Shown here in pieces: positions 9,775 through 19,687 of a stretch of DNA of 64,000 nucleotides. Source of the DNA: Streptococcus marmotae (lineage in GTDB: Bacteria; Bacillota; Bacilli; Lactobacillales; Streptococcaceae); contig NZ_CP015196.1 of assembly GCF_001623565.1 (NCBI RefSeq), positions 372,001 to 436,000 on the forward strand, in the 5' to 3' direction. How positions within the stretch are numbered: the first letter of the stretch is position 1; every line of letters begins with the position of its first letter. Made by a program: the position numbers and the translations under genes. The notes under the pieces were generated by a model. The model searched no databases. It saw only the letters and a program-made list of their open reading frames with translations, and was not told the origin of the DNA.

Positions 9775-10156
9775 CTAAGAAGTCCTCACCAAACAAATCC
9801 TTTAAGTCTGGTTTTGGTGTCTTGTCTGGCACGATACCATCCACATGGATATTCACGGTTTTCACTGTGACATCTGCATAGTTTGCAACAGCTGTTTTTA
9901 CCGCGCGTTGAATGTTCATTGATACTGTCGGTACATTCACGCCGTATTCCAAATAGACATAGATGTCCGCCGTCACTTCGCCTTTTTCATCTGTTTGGAG
10001 ATACACACCACGATTTAAGGCAGTCTTTGACAAACCATCTTTAACACTTTTATTATGGAGAGAGTGCACACCTTCCACCTTTGCAGAAGCAATTCCTGTG
10101 ATCACTTCTAACACGCGAGGTGCAATCACAATTTCGCCTACATTTTCTTTTGCCAT
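9764..10156 (-). CDS. Asp23/Gls24 family protein (YqhY-like)
   Basis: Member of the alkaline-shock/Gls24 family, 130 residues. Family members often act near the membrane or in control of fatty-acid synthesis, but the molecular role of this copy is not known. The core is recognisable from IAPRVLEVITGIASAKVEGV at the N-terminus, the beta-strand region DIYVYLEYGVNVPTVS and VNIHVDGIV. It ends in an acidic tail (LKDLFGEDFLDEE). It overlaps nusB by 11 bases and follows efp by 27 bases, so the three are probably one transcript. The efp-yqhY-nusB arrangement is conserved in Firmicutes. Confidence 0.9.
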   Translation of the reverse strand: MAKENVGEIVIAPRVLEVITGIASAKVEGVHSLHNKSVKDGLSKTALNRGVYLQTDEKGEVTADIYVYLEYGVNVPTVSMNIQRAVKTAVANYADVTVKTVNIHVDGIVPDKTPKPDLKDLFGEDFLDEE

Positions 10157-10183
10157 TCGAAATCCTTTCTAAGAGGAATGCTA

Positions 10184-10744
10184 TTAAGCACGTGATACGT
10201 ATGTTCCCTCTGCTGTGTTGATAACCAATTTTTGACCAGCTTCAATGAAATCTGGCACATTCACCACAAGTCCTGTTTCCATTGTCGCAGGTTTTCCTGA
10301 ACCAGTAACTGTTGCACCCTTGATAGAAGGTTGTGTTTCAGCAACGACCAATTCAACCGTAGTTGGAACAGTCACACCAATCACTTCTGTTCCGTAGAAC
10401 TGAATTTTCACTTCTGAATTTTCAAGAATGTAGAGTAATTCTTCTTTGACACTTGCTACTGGAATTTCATATTGATCAAATGACTCTGTATCCATGAAGT
10501 AAGCTGTATCATCCATTTGGTAAAGGTAGGTTGCTACACGTGTTTCGATAATCGCTTGTTCAAATTTTTCATCTGGACGGTAGGTTGTATCAAACGTTGA
10601 ACCTGTACGAACATCGCGCAATTTCATCCGCATGATGGTATTTCCTTTACCTGGTTTGTGGTGACTCGCTTCTAATACGCGGAGAAGTTTTCCGTCTGGT
10701 GCGATAAATGTCATACCTGCTCTTAATTTACTTGCATCAATCAT
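10184..10744 (-). CDS. efp: Translation elongation factor P
   Basis: Elongation factor P relieves ribosomes stalled at consecutive prolines. The 186 residues comprise the KOW-like domain I with the tip loop HHKPGKGN (PGKG at 31-34, the lysine being the residue that is modified in many bacteria), then two OB-fold domains ending in the conserved [16 protein letters not shown] and [10 protein letters not shown]. No EpmA or YmfI-type modification gene is seen nearby. It heads the efp-Asp23-nusB group. The start at 10744 is followed by the conserved N-terminus with [10 protein letters not shown]. Confidence 0.96.
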   Translation of the reverse strand: MIDASKLRAGMTFIAPDGKLLRVLEASHHKPGKGNTIMRMKLRDVRTGSTFDTTYRPDEKFEQAIIETRVATYLYQMDDTAYFMDTESFDQYEIPVASVKEELLYILENSEVKIQFYGTEVIGVTVPTTVELVVAETQPSIKGATVTGSGKPATMETGLVVNVPDFIEAGQKLVINTAEGTYVSRA

Positions 10745-10807
10745 GTTTATGATTACCTCTTCATTATTTTATTATTCGTTTTATTCTACCACAAAATGGC
10801 TGATTTC

Positions 10808-11869
10808 TCAAATCACAATCAACTCTTTTGGTGCCAAGGTCAAGATTTTACAACCTGTCTCTGTAATCAAAAGATCATCTTCGATCCGCACTCCATATTT
10901 GCCTTCCAAATAAATCCCTGGCTCATCCGTCAAGACCATACCAGCTTGAATCTTATCGGTCGCTGTTTGTCTGAAATAAGGAATTTCATGGACATCAAGC
11001 CCCATACCATGGCCAATACCATGCGTAAAGTAGGGACCGTAGCCTGCCGCTTCAATCACACGGCGTGGCACCCCATCAAATTCACGGTATTCCATGCCAG
11101 CCTTTGCCGCTGTAATCAGGGCTTGGTTGGCTGCTAAAACAGTCTGGTAGATTTCTGCCTCTTCATCGCTGACAGAACCAATATAGATGGTACGTGTCAT
11201 GTCGCTCACATAATGGTCATAGATACAGCCAAAATCAAGTGTCAGAGCATCACCAGTTTCAATGACCTTATGGGACGCACGTCCGTGCGGCATAGCAGAG
11301 CGGTAACCAGATGCGGCAATGGTATCAAAGGATACGGCCTCAGACCCCATTTCCCGCATGCGAAAATCAAGGAAATTAGCCACTTCAAGCTCTGTTTTTC
11401 CTGGTTTGATAAAGTCCAAAGCGTCTAAAAAGGCTTGATCCGAAATCTGACAGGCACGTTGAATGGTCGCAATCTCTGTCTCATCCTTAATCATACGTAA
11501 GTTCATGACCATATCTGTCGTTGGCACTAGGCGTATTCCTTCAAATACGGTCTGCATAGCTTGGTAATAGGCAACAGACACCTCATCTTCAAAGGCCAAC
11601 TCAGTTACCTTGCTATCTTTTAAGATTGCTGCAACCACTGAAAGGGCATCTCGGTCTGATACCACCTCAAAATCGTTGACCACAGACTGGGCATAGGTGA
11701 TATAGCGATCATCAGTGATCAACACTTGTCGTTCTGCTGTAATCAAAACCGTTCCAGCCGAACCCCAGAAACCTGTCAGATAGTAAATATTCTTCAAATT
11801 CGTGATGAGGAAGGCAGGCAGCTCCTGAGCAACCAATTCATCGCGCAGCTTCGTTAATCGTTGTTCCAT
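10808..11869 (-). CDS. pepP: Xaa-Pro peptidase, M24B family
   Basis: Cytoplasmic metallopeptidase that acts on peptides containing proline, either as Xaa-Pro aminopeptidase or as prolidase; the sequence does not decide between the two. The 353 residues have a creatinase-like N-terminal domain (about 1-120) and a pita-bread C-terminal domain. The metal ligands are visible in LTLDFGCIYDHYVSDMTR (two Asp), FTHGIGHGMGLDVHE (His), TDEPGIYLEG (Glu) and GVRIEDDLLI (Glu). The gene lies between uvrA and efp, as in other streptococci, and runs in the same direction as efp with about 60 bp between them. Confidence 0.9.
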   Translation of the reverse strand: MEQRLTKLRDELVAQELPAFLITNLKNIYYLTGFWGSAGTVLITAERQVLITDDRYITYAQSVVNDFEVVSDRDALSVVAAILKDSKVTELAFEDEVSVAYYQAMQTVFEGIRLVPTTDMVMNLRMIKDETEIATIQRACQISDQAFLDALDFIKPGKTELEVANFLDFRMREMGSEAVSFDTIAASGYRSAMPHGRASHKVIETGDALTLDFGCIYDHYVSDMTRTIYIGSVSDEEAEIYQTVLAANQALITAAKAGMEYREFDGVPRRVIEAAGYGPYFTHGIGHGMGLDVHEIPYFRQTATDKIQAGMVLTDEPGIYLEGKYGVRIEDDLLITETGCKILTLAPKELIVI

Positions 11870-12058
11870 CTTCTATCTCCTTACAATTGATTAGTATCAT
11901 TGTAACATAAAATCGCGGAAATTGGAGCAGCACAACCGTCCTTCGTTCACAGAAAACAAGTCAACAGACTGCTTGCGAGCAAAAAGCAAGAGGGTCAGTC
12001 AGCACTGAACCTCCATTAGAGTCTACCATTTAGGGAAATAAGGATAAGGGCAACAGGA

Positions 12059-12241
12059 TTAGTTTTCAGCTATTTTGCCTAAAAGGTGGATTGCAAGCCA
12101 TTGAGATAGGACAATGCTAGTAAACATCAGCAGAAAGAACTGATCAACCGCACTCGTATTTTTCGCTAAAGCAAGAGCTAAAAATGGAGATAGCAAATAT
12201 AGAATGATTTGTAGCCATGTTATAGTCCGTTTGTTCATCAT
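12059..12241 (-). CDS. Small two-helix membrane protein, function unknown
   Basis: A 60-residue product if it starts at the ATG at 12241; a TTG 33 bases upstream would add 11 residues, but the ATG pair is the more natural start. Two hydrophobic segments (about 8-26 and 34-53) flank a short polar loop with KNTSAVDQ, so it is probably an integral membrane protein. I do not recognise the family. It lies alone between pepP and a decayed small gene in a patch of repeats and remnants, which lowers the weight of any functional guess. Confidence 0.5.
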   Translation of the reverse strand: MMNKRTITWLQIILYLLSPFLALALAKNTSAVDQFFLLMFTSIVLSQWLAIHLLGKIAEN

Positions 12242-12386
12242 CTGAATACCTAACTTTCTAGTGAAATTTCCCAAAATAATAGCCGCTTGCAGTTTTTTTA
12301 AGCTATCTGATTAAACTTGATAACAACCTAATAATACTATAAAAAACAGCATCGCAACTAAAACGCTGCTATTCAGTCTACCCTTT

Positions 12387-12700
12387 TCATTGGTTCTCAG
12401 GCAGAGAATCGGCATCTTCCTCCGCATTTTTCCCTCTCGTTAGAAGGTAGATAAAATAAATCGGAGCAATGAGATACAACCCTAGATAAATCAAACGTGA
12501 AAAAACAGCTGGAAGTTTCCATTTCCTATCCTCTTCAAAGTCTTCTAGAACAAAGGAAAAACAAATAGTAGCCGCTAAAAATAGAGGGTGGACAGTATTT
12601 TAGGAAAGGTCAAAAACGACTCCTCAAACATCATGATATACACGAATAAAAACATGCAGCCAACAATAAATGCAATAATATCAAACCTTAATTTCTTCAT
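12387..12700 (-). pseudogene. Frameshifted small membrane protein gene
   Basis: A first frame from the ATG at 12700 encodes a hydrophobic N-terminus (DIIAFIVGCMFLFVYIMMF) and stops at 12575. A second frame continues with a hydrophobic stretch (LFLAATICFSFVLEDF), another membrane segment (LIYLGLYLIAPIYFIYLLT) and an acidic tail, ending at 12387. Together they look like one protein of about 100 residues with three membrane segments, broken near 12590-12610. I do not recognise the family. Position next to other remnants suggests a degenerate zone. Confidence 0.6.
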
Positions 12701-12720
12701 ACGACCACCACACCAACACC

Positions 12721-12841
12721 CTAGTCGGTTTCACCTTTCAACGATTTTGAAGCCGAGACAATAGTGTCTGTCCTTGCTTCTTTTATAGCTTTAGCAATTT
12801 GACGCATATCAATAGTTAGGGGAGTGACTATTGATACCTGA
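12721..12841 (-). other. Possible 3' remnant of a gene
   Basis: About 38 sense codons on the minus strand end at a TAG at 12721-12723 and read like protein (IDMRQIAKAIKEARTDTIV, then SASKSLKGETD). An upstream in-frame stop leaves no room for a complete gene. It may be the tail of a lost gene; family unknown. Confidence 0.3.
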
Positions 12842-12859
12842 GCCTAGAAATTCGAAAGC

Positions 12860-13136
12860 GAGGATTGTCTGGTTTGTAAAACGTTGATAAATCAACATTC
12901 TAGTAGAAGAGGCTAGCGAACATTTCGCTAGCTCTATTTCCAACCTTTCACAATTCTTAATTGTAAGGAGCGAGCTATGCTCGTTCTATTTCCAACCTTT
13001 CACAATTCTCAATTGTGAAAGCTAGTCAACTTGCGGGGGTGGGAGTAAGCGAATCCAGTGGGCCCGAACCTAGAAAGAACGGAGTGAGGTTAATCGATTT
13101 CTTCGAAATCACGATTTTGGTTCCACTCCCACCCTT
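12860..13136. repeat. Composite intergenic repeat with hairpin modules
   Basis: A 276-bp patch made of repeated modules. Two copies of ctatttccaacctttcacaa (near 12931 and 12985) are each followed by a small palindrome (the second is ttcacaatt-ctc-aattgtgaa). A separate hairpin gctagcgaa-cat-ttcgctagc lies at about 12911-12931. The start (gtctggtttgtaaaacgttg) is repeated at 43377, and the end (gatttcttcgaaatcacgat) resembles segments at 32765, 43458 and 50728. Confidence 0.65.
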
Positions 13137-13385
13137 TTCTCGTTGATAGCCATTTTTTTCAGTATTTCTTCAGATAGGTCTACTCCAAGCATCTCTAAGA
13201 TACCGAGCAAATAAATAGCACTATCGGCCAATTCTTCTGCCATATTTTCTTAGTCACCCTTTAAATAGTTCTGCTATTTCACCATGTAATAATAAAAGTT
13301 CAAATTTGATGTCTGTCGTATTAAAACCATGATTGACCTTATTTTGGATTACACGTTTTTGTAGCTCTGATACATCAACCTTCAT
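13109..13385 (-). pseudogene. MazG-like nucleotide pyrophosphohydrolase, broken
   Basis: The first frame from the ATG at 13385 gives a MazG-like N-terminus ending FELLLLHGEIAELFKG and a stop. Another frame continues with ENMAEELADSAIYLLGILEM and VDLSEEILKKMAINEKR, the conserved metal-binding half of the fold (E-x2-E...D). Joining them needs a frame change, and an in-frame TAA also lies just before ENMAEE, so at least two lesions are present. Intact members hydrolyse non-canonical nucleoside triphosphates; this copy should be inactive. Its 3' end runs into the repeat at 12860-13136. Confidence 0.75.
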
Positions 13386-13453
13386 CTCGATTTCCCCTTT
13401 TCATACATGCTCCAGTCTGATTCAGTACCTATCTGCAACGGTCAGATATCGTC

Positions 13454-16288
13454 CTAAATTCTTGGATGTAACTTCCCTTTCAAATACTGGCCTGTATAGC
13501 TGGCTTCGTTTGCCGCTACTTCTTCTGGTGTTCCAGTTGCGATAATCATACCGCCACCGACACCGCCTTCTGGACCTAAATCAATGATGTGGTCCGCAGT
13601 CTTAATCACATCGAGATTATGCTCGATGACCAGTACGGTATTTCCGTCATCGACAAAGCGTGCCAAAACTTTTAATAGCTGGGCAATGTCTTCTGTGTGG
13701 AGACCTGTCGTTGGCTCGTCCAAGATATACAAGGATTTCCCAGTTGAGCGCTTGTGGAGCTCACTGGCTAGCTTCATCCGCTGGGCTTCTCCTCCTGAGA
13801 GAGTTGTCGCTGGTTGTCCCAAGGTGACATAACCTAGACCGACATCTTGAATGGTCCGCAATTTCCGCTCAATTTTTGGAATATGCTTGAAAAACTCAAC
13901 TGCATCATTGACAGTCATATCAAGGACTTCCGCGATATTTTTTTCCTTGTAATGGACTTCAAGGGTCTCTGAATTGTACCTGCGACCATGACAGACTTCA
14001 CAAGGGACAAAGACATCTGGCAGGAAGTGCATCTCAATCTTGATGATACCATCTCCCGAGCAGGCCTCACAGCGTCCACCCTTGACATTGAACGAAAAAC
14101 GTCCTTTCTTGTAGCCACGAATCTTGGCTTCATTGGTCTGAGCAAACAAATCACGGATATCATCAAATACACCAGTATAGGTGGCAGGATTGGAACGCGG
14201 AGTACGCCCAATCGGACTCTGGTCAATATCAATCAAGCGGTCCAAGTGCTCAATTCCTGAAATGGATTTGAATTTCCCTGGCTTTTCCGAATTGCGGTTG
14301 AGTTTCTGAGCAATGGCTTTTTTCAAGATAGAATTGACCAAGGTGGACTTGCCAGAACCTGATACACCTGTAACAGCGACAAATTTTCCAAGCGGAATCC
14401 GAGCCGTTACGTTTTGCAGATTGTTTTCAGAGGCTCCTGTTACCTCGATAAAACGACCATTTCCAATTCTCCGCTCCAAGGGGACTGGAATTTCACGTTT
14501 CCCAGACAGGTATTGGCCTGTGATTGACTTTTTATTTTTTGCAACCTGGCTTGGTGTGCCTGAAGCGACAATCTCCCCACCAAAGACACCTGCACCCGGT
14601 CCAATATCAATCAGATAATCCGCTGCTCGCATGGTATCCTCATCATGCTCCACCACAATCAGCGTATTGCCCAAATCTCTCATTTTCTTAAGACTAGCAA
14701 TCAAGCGGTCATTATCTCGCTGATGAAGTCCAATCGACGGCTCATCTAGGATATACAAGACACCGCTCAAGTTTGATCCAATCTGGGTTGCTAACCTTAT
14801 CCGCTGGCTTTCTCCACCCGATAAGGTTCCAGCCGACCGTGACAAGGTCAGATAATTGAGTCCCACATTGTTCAAGAAGGTCAAGCGGTCCTTGATTTCC
14901 TTGACAATCGGTGTCGCAATTGTCACTTCATTGGCAGAGAGTTGCAGGTGTGATACAACGTCCAAGTGGTCAGCTACAGATAGTTCCGACAATTCTCCAA
15001 TATGAAGCCCCTGTTCACCGCCCACACGAACTGACAAGGCCTGATCATTCAAGCGGTAGCCGTGGCAGGTCACACAGGTCAGCTCATTCATGTAAGTCCG
15101 CATAACTTGACGCGTGTAGTCACTGTTGGTTTCACGATAGCGCCTGCTGATATTGCTAATCAAGCCTTCAAATGGAATGTCAATATCTCGTACACCACCA
15201 AATTCATTCTCATAATGAAAATGGAATTCCTTCCCATCTGAACCGTGGAAAATCAAATCTTTCTCTTCAGCAGACAAATCCTCAAACGGCGTATCCATAT
15301 CGATACCAAACTGGGTCATGGCCTGTTCTAACATCTGCGGATAGTAGTTGGACGAAATTGGATTCCACGGTGCCAAAGCTCCCTCACGCAAGGTCTTTTG
15401 TCGATCTGGTACAATCAAGTCTTCATCCACTTCCAACTTCATGCCGAGACCGTCACAGTCGCTACAAGAGCCAAAAGGAGCATTGAAGGAAAAGAGGCGT
15501 GGTTCTAATTCTGGCACTGTAAAACCACAGACTGGACAGGCATAGTATTCCGAAAAGAGCAATTCTTTCCCATCCATGGTGTCAATAATGACATAGCCTT
15601 CCGCAATGCGCAGAGCTGCCTCAATCGAGTCAAACAAACGAGAACGAACTCCATCCTTGATCACAATCCGGTCCACAACAACTTCAATCGTATGTTGCTT
15701 GCTCTTTGACAGTTCAGGAACTTCCGTCACATCGTGAATTTCCCCATCCACACGCACACGAACATAGCCGTCTTTTTGAATTTTCTCAAAAATCGCCTTA
15801 TGCTGACCTTTCTTCTTACGGACAATGGGCGCTAGAATTTGCAGGCGTTGCCGTTCTGGTAACTCCAGCACCTCATCGACAATCTGCTCCACAGACGAAG
15901 CTGAAATCGCCCCGTGCCCGTTGATACAGTAAGGTGTTCCTACTCGAGCATACAAGAGACGCAGATAGTCATTGATTTCCGTCACCGTTCCAACTGTCGA
16001 ACGTGGATTTTTAGATGTTGTCTTTTGGTCAATAGAGATAGCAGGACTCAAACCGTCAATGGAATCTACATCCGGCTTGTCCATATTGCCCAAAAACTGC
16101 CGCGCATAGGCAGACAAACTCTCCACATAGCGGCGTTGCCCTTCGGCATAAAGTGTATCAAAGGCTAGGCTTGATTTACCAGACCCAGACAGTCCTGTTA
16201 CCACCACCAATTTATCACGTGGAATCGTCACATCAATATTTTTTAAATTATGAGCACGCGCCCCATGAATTTCAATCTTATCTTTCAT
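13454..16288 (-). CDS. uvrA: Excinuclease ABC subunit A
   Basis: DNA-damage recognition ATPase of nucleotide excision repair, loading UvrB at lesions. At 944 residues it is of normal length. Two ABC modules are visible: Walker [10 protein letters not shown] near residue 32 and GVSGSGKST near 640, each with its signature ([22 protein letters not shown]) and Walker B ([22 protein letters not shown]). Zinc modules appear in [10 protein letters not shown] with CSDCDG and in CEACSGDG with CEVCHGRR. It stands alone on the minus strand, divergent from corA, with about 125 bp between them. Confidence 0.97.
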   Translation of the reverse strand: MKDKIEIHGARAHNLKNIDVTIPRDKLVVVTGLSGSGKSSLAFDTLYAEGQRRYVESLSAYARQFLGNMDKPDVDSIDGLSPAISIDQKTTSKNPRSTVGTVTEINDYLRLLYARVGTPYCINGHGAISASSVEQIVDEVLELPERQRLQILAPIVRKKKGQHKAIFEKIQKDGYVRVRVDGEIHDVTEVPELSKSKQHTIEVVVDRIVIKDGVRSRLFDSIEAALRIAEGYVIIDTMDGKELLFSEYYACPVCGFTVPELEPRLFSFNAPFGSCSDCDGLGMKLEVDEDLIVPDRQKTLREGALAPWNPISSNYYPQMLEQAMTQFGIDMDTPFEDLSAEEKDLIFHGSDGKEFHFHYENEFGGVRDIDIPFEGLISNISRRYRETNSDYTRQVMRTYMNELTCVTCHGYRLNDQALSVRVGGEQGLHIGELSELSVADHLDVVSHLQLSANEVTIATPIVKEIKDRLTFLNNVGLNYLTLSRSAGTLSGGESQRIRLATQIGSNLSGVLYILDEPSIGLHQRDNDRLIASLKKMRDLGNTLIVVEHDEDTMRAADYLIDIGPGAGVFGGEIVASGTPSQVAKNKKSITGQYLSGKREIPVPLERRIGNGRFIEVTGASENNLQNVTARIPLGKFVAVTGVSGSGKSTLVNSILKKAIAQKLNRNSEKPGKFKSISGIEHLDRLIDIDQSPIGRTPRSNPATYTGVFDDIRDLFAQTNEAKIRGYKKGRFSFNVKGGRCEACSGDGIIKIEMHFLPDVFVPCEVCHGRRYNSETLEVHYKEKNIAEVLDMTVNDAVEFFKHIPKIERKLRTIQDVGLGYVTLGQPATTLSGGEAQRMKLASELHKRSTGKSLYILDEPTTGLHTEDIAQLLKVLARFVDDGNTVLVIEHNLDVIKTADHIIDLGPEGGVGGGMIIATGTPEEVAANEASYTGQYLKGKLHPRI

Positions 16289-16412
16289 TCTTTCTTCCTT
16301 CTAAAATATCTCATATTATACCATATTTTTGGAAAAACTTTTCCGCTAGAGCGCTTTTTTTGATATAATAAAGGGTGCGCTTAACGCAATAAAAAACTGA
16401 GGAGGATTTGAT

Positions 16413-17357
16413 ATGAAACAGATATTTCGTTCTACATTAACAAATTTAGAAGAAATCCAGACCTTTGAGCCAGGCTCTTGGATTAATTTGGTCAACCCCT
16501 CCCAGGAAGAATCTGTCAAACTAGCTGAACAATTTAATATTGATATTACCGACCTAAGGGCCCCTCTCGACGTGGAAGAATCCTCTCGTATTACCGTAGA
16601 AGACGACTACACCTTGATTATCGTAGACGTTCCGACCTATGAGGAGCGGAACAACAAAAGCTACCACATCACCTTGCCGCTCGGTATCATTGTCACCAAT
16701 GATGCTGTCATCACTACCTGCGTGCAACCCCTTGCTCTTTTTGACTTTTTCTTTAACAAGCGCATTAAGAACTTTTATACCTTTATGAAGACCCGTTTTG
16801 TCTTCCAATTGCTCTATCGGAATGCCGAACTCTTCATCACGGCCCTTCGTTCTATTGATCGACAAACAGACCGCATTAGTGCCCATATCGACCGAGCAAC
16901 CAAAAACGAACAGGTTATCGACATGATGGAGTTGGAAAAATCTATCGTCTACTTAAAGGCCTCACTCAAACTCAATGAACGAGTGGTCAAAAAGCTAGCA
17001 ATTAGAAATAGCACCTTGAAGAAGTATGAAGAAGACGAGGACTTGTTGGAAGATACCTTAATTGAAACCCAGCAGGCGCTTGAGATGGCAGACATCTATG
17101 GCAACGTCTTATACGCCATGACCGAAACTTCTGCCGCAATCATTTCCAACAATCAAAATACCATTATGAAAACCTTAGCCCTCATGACCATGGCACTTGA
17201 TATCCCAACGGTGATTTTCTCAGCCTATGGGATGAATGTCCCTGAATCAGGCATGCCCTTTGGTGGACATCCCAATGCTTTTTGGATTATCGCCTTTATC
17301 TCAGCCTGCTTTAGCGCTATTGTCGTCATCAACTTTTTACGAAAAAAATGGTTCTAA
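16413..17357 (+). CDS. corA: CorA-family magnesium transporter
   Basis: Pentameric inner-membrane Mg2+ channel (possibly also Co2+ or Ni2+). The 314 residues have a large cytoplasmic N-terminal domain, a long helical stalk (about 140-245) and two C-terminal membrane helices, with the family signature YGMNVPESG at the end of the first. A TATAAT box lies about 50 bp upstream and a strong ribosome-binding site (gaggagg) precedes the ATG. The DUF1129 gene follows after 18 bp, a pairing also known in other streptococci, which suggests a joint transcript. Confidence 0.95.
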   Translation: MKQIFRSTLTNLEEIQTFEPGSWINLVNPSQEESVKLAEQFNIDITDLRAPLDVEESSRITVEDDYTLIIVDVPTYEERNNKSYHITLPLGIIVTNDAVITTCVQPLALFDFFFNKRIKNFYTFMKTRFVFQLLYRNAELFITALRSIDRQTDRISAHIDRATKNEQVIDMMELEKSIVYLKASLKLNERVVKKLAIRNSTLKKYEEDEDLLEDTLIETQQALEMADIYGNVLYAMTETSAAIISNNQNTIMKTLALMTMALDIPTVIFSAYGMNVPESGMPFGGHPNAFWIIAFISACFSAIVVINFLRKKWF

Positions 17358-17375
17358 CCACACAAGGAGATTATT

Positions 17376-18029
17376 ATGTCATTTACTGAAATCAAAGAAT
17401 TGACCAAAAAAAATCAAGAATTTATCCACATCGCAACCAATCACTTGATTCAAGCTGGAAAATCAGATACCGAAATCAAAGAATTGCTCGAAGAAATCAT
17501 CCCTGTGATACTTGAAAAGCAAAAAACAGGCGTCACCGCCCGTAGTATCTATGGAGCTCCGAGTGAATGGGCAGCCAGCAAGACCGCTAGTCCTGCTGAA
17601 TCAGACCAACAACCGCTCAATGAAAACCCTTGGCTCATGTGGCTCGATTCTAGCCTTCTGCTCCTTGCCATTATCGGCCTAGTCAACGGTGCCATGAATT
17701 CCTTTGGAGTTGGAGCAAACTATGGCATCATTACCCTCTTGCTGATTGGCTTTGGAGTTGGGGCAGGTATGTATATGATGTACCATTTCGTTTACCGCGA
17801 TCAAGTCAAAACTGGCAAACGACCTAGCTTGCTCAAAGCACTTGGATTTCTTGTTTTGGCCACTCTTGCCTGGAGTTTTGTTTTCTTCCTCGCAGCACTC
17901 ATTCCAAGTTCTATCAATCCGACGGTGACACCAACAGTTGCTATTATCTTAGGGGCAGTAGCCTTTGGTATCCGTCACCTGCTCAAGAAAAAATATAATA
18001 TTCGCAACGCCATTCAACCTATGCCATAA
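17376..18029 (+). CDS. DUF1129 family membrane protein
   Basis: A 217-residue protein with a soluble, charged N-terminal region (about 1-85; FIHIATNHLIQAGKSDTEIK) and four predicted membrane helices between about 88 and 200. This fits the DUF1129 family of Firmicutes, whose function is not established. It follows corA by 18 bp with its own good ribosome-binding site (aaggag) and ends just before a strong terminator, so corA and this gene form a two-gene unit. The pairing hints at a link with cation transport, but that is inference only. Confidence 0.85.
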   Translation: MSFTEIKELTKKNQEFIHIATNHLIQAGKSDTEIKELLEEIIPVILEKQKTGVTARSIYGAPSEWAASKTASPAESDQQPLNENPWLMWLDSSLLLLAIIGLVNGAMNSFGVGANYGIITLLLIGFGVGAGMYMMYHFVYRDQVKTGKRPSLLKALGFLVLATLAWSFVFFLAALIPSSINPTVTPTVAIILGAVAFGIRHLLKKKYNIRNAIQPMP

Positions 18030-18043
18030 AACTCTCTATAAAG

Positions 18044-18082
18044 AATACCACCCAAGGAAACTAACCTGCCTTGGGTGGTATT
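18044..18082 (+). terminator. Strong Rho-independent terminator after corA-DUF1129
   Basis: A perfect 14-bp stem (aataccacccaagg / ccttgggtggtatt) with an 11-base loop, followed by a T-rich stretch. It probably also serves the convergent glycerate kinase gene. Confidence 0.85.
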
Positions 18083-18115
18083 TGTTTGTTCTCTTCCCTT
18101 TAAACTTCACTATTT

Positions 18116-19159
18116 TTACAAAAAACGACTGCGGATAATGTTTTTTATCACAAATCGAGCATTCTCTAAAGTAACTTCTTTTTTCATCGCCTTGTCCAGA
18201 GAATACACACCTGTCTGAATCGAAAAAATCGCTAAAAAACAATCGTCAAATCCCGGCACATCTGTGGCTACGCTACCGCAAATGGCAATTGTCGGCACAC
18301 CAGCAGAACGAGCTAAATCAGCTACACCTACAGGTACTTTGCCATTGAGACTTTGACTATCCAAGCGTCCCTCTCCCGTAATGACCAAATCTACACCTAG
18401 ACTAGCCTTATTGAGCCCAATTTTTTCTGCAACAAATGGAAAGCCTGCCTTCAGCTCTCCACCCAAGACAACAAGTGCACCACCTAGACCACCTGCTGCT
18501 CCCGTCCCTGGAATAGCCTGCAAATCAATTCCTACTTCTTCTTTTATCCTCTGTACAAAAGAAAGAGCAGCCTTATCCATCGCTTCTACCTGCGTTTGAT
18601 TTGCTCCTTTTTGTGGACCAAAAATGTGTGCATAACCTTCTGATCCAGCATAGACATTCCTCACATCTGTTAGACCAATAAGGTTGACACAACGCAACTG
18701 CTCTTTGTCTTCTTCCGTCAGACTAGCAAGTAAACCTCTGCCACCATCTGATGTTCCTGTGCCACCCAATGTGAGGACGATTTCTTCACAAGAACGACTC
18801 AAAGCGTCTCGAATCACAGCACCCAAGCCAAAACTGGTCGCCACCTCCACAGTCGCAGGAGTCGGCTTTATCTTATCAATTCCTACTACCGATGCCACCT
18901 CAATAAAGGCTGTCTGTCCAGACAAGAAATAGAAAATCTCAATCGGACGCTCTAACAAATCAACTGTCGAAACAGAGATAAACTCCCCGTCAAGTGCCTC
19001 AGCCAGTGCTTCCAAAGTCCCCTCACCGCCGTCTCCGATTGCAAAAGTCGCCACCTCTGCTTCTGGAAGAACTTCCTCTATCGCTTCCTTGACCACCTGA
19101 TTTAACTCTGCAGAAGTCGCTGAACCCTTAAATGAATCGATTGCACTCACTATTTTCAT
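18116..19159 (-). CDS. glxK: Glycerate kinase, GlxK/GarK type
   Basis: Kinase that phosphorylates D-glycerate (to 2- or 3-phosphoglycerate), linking glycerate to glycolysis. The 347 residues keep the family hallmarks: SAIDSFKGS at the N-terminus, GDGGEGTLEAL at about 44-54, LGGTGTSDGGRGLL in the middle, GTGAAGGLGGAL, and VITGEGRLDSQSLNGKVP near the C-terminus. Usual members have about 370-380 residues; here the stretch after GRGLLASL seems shorter, moving directly to TEEDKEQLRCVNLIGLTDV. This may be a small internal deletion or lineage variation. No pathway partner is adjacent, and the mobile-element boundary lies just upstream. Confidence 0.88.
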   Translation of the reverse strand: MKIVSAIDSFKGSATSAELNQVVKEAIEEVLPEAEVATFAIGDGGEGTLEALAEALDGEFISVSTVDLLERPIEIFYFLSGQTAFIEVASVVGIDKIKPTPATVEVATSFGLGAVIRDALSRSCEEIVLTLGGTGTSDGGRGLLASLTEEDKEQLRCVNLIGLTDVRNVYAGSEGYAHIFGPQKGANQTQVEAMDKAALSFVQRIKEEVGIDLQAIPGTGAAGGLGGALVVLGGELKAGFPFVAEKIGLNKASLGVDLVITGEGRLDSQSLNGKVPVGVADLARSAGVPTIAICGSVATDVPGFDDCFLAIFSIQTGVYSLDKAMKKEVTLENARFVIKNIIRSRFL

Positions 19160-19336
19160 CTGATTACCTCACTAGCTACATACTTCTGATACTACTTTAC
19201 TACTATTATAGCAGAGTTTATCAAAGGTGGAGATTTAGAGTTTCCAACAATAAGAAAACATGGTTGATAAAAGCATCCAACTTTTCTTCGATGAATGCTT
19301 TTATTTAGGTTGAGGAAATATAACCATATGCTCACT

Positions 19337-19490
19337 ATCCCAATGGTAATTGGTGAACTTGCTTTGAAACCTCTAAAAACAAGTAAGGGAAAAATAAGGG
19401 AAACTTTGAGGGAAACTTTAAAAAAAACACGAAAAAGCACTCATGAGGGAAACTCTTGAGTGCTTTGAAACATTGATATATAGCGGTATA
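19337..19490 (+). pseudogene. 3' remnant of a second rpsI-type integrase
   Basis: About 150 bp nearly identical to the end of the integrase at 28526-28680, but outside the left att repeat. It reads IPMVIGELALKPLKTSKGK, then diverges into a short tail before stopping in TRKSTHEGNS. It must be left over from an earlier element that used the same site and was mostly deleted. Confidence 0.8.
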
Positions 19491-19540
19491 TTAACGTTTA
19501 CTAAATTGTGATGCTTTACGTGCTTTCTTAAGACCTGGTT
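19491..19540. repeat. Left attachment site (duplicated rpsI 3' end)
   Basis: Fifty bases identical, with one mismatch, to the last 50 bases of rpsI at 28682-28731 (starting ttaacgtttactaaattgtg). Such a copied gene end is the usual footprint of a tyrosine integrase that targets the 3' end of a conserved gene and restores it on insertion. Confidence 0.9.
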
Positions 19541-19687
19541 CAGGTAGAACGGGATTGAATAGAGGGTAAACAGCTTTATTTTCAAGAGTTTTTACAACTT
19601 TTTTGAGTATAACATTTCATTAAATTTCAATTAATATTAGACAAATAAGGGAAATTTTAAATTTAACGGGCTTGATTTTACTAATAG

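Noticed and set aside
19192..19440. An 82-residue minus-strand ORF
   Set aside because: It lies antisense to the integrase 3' remnant and its hydrophobic reading comes from the complement of lysine-rich codons.
19436..19540. Repeated hairpin and 50-bp repeat as a CRISPR-like array
   Set aside because: Only two distant copies exist; both are explained by integrase-mediated duplication of the rpsI end.
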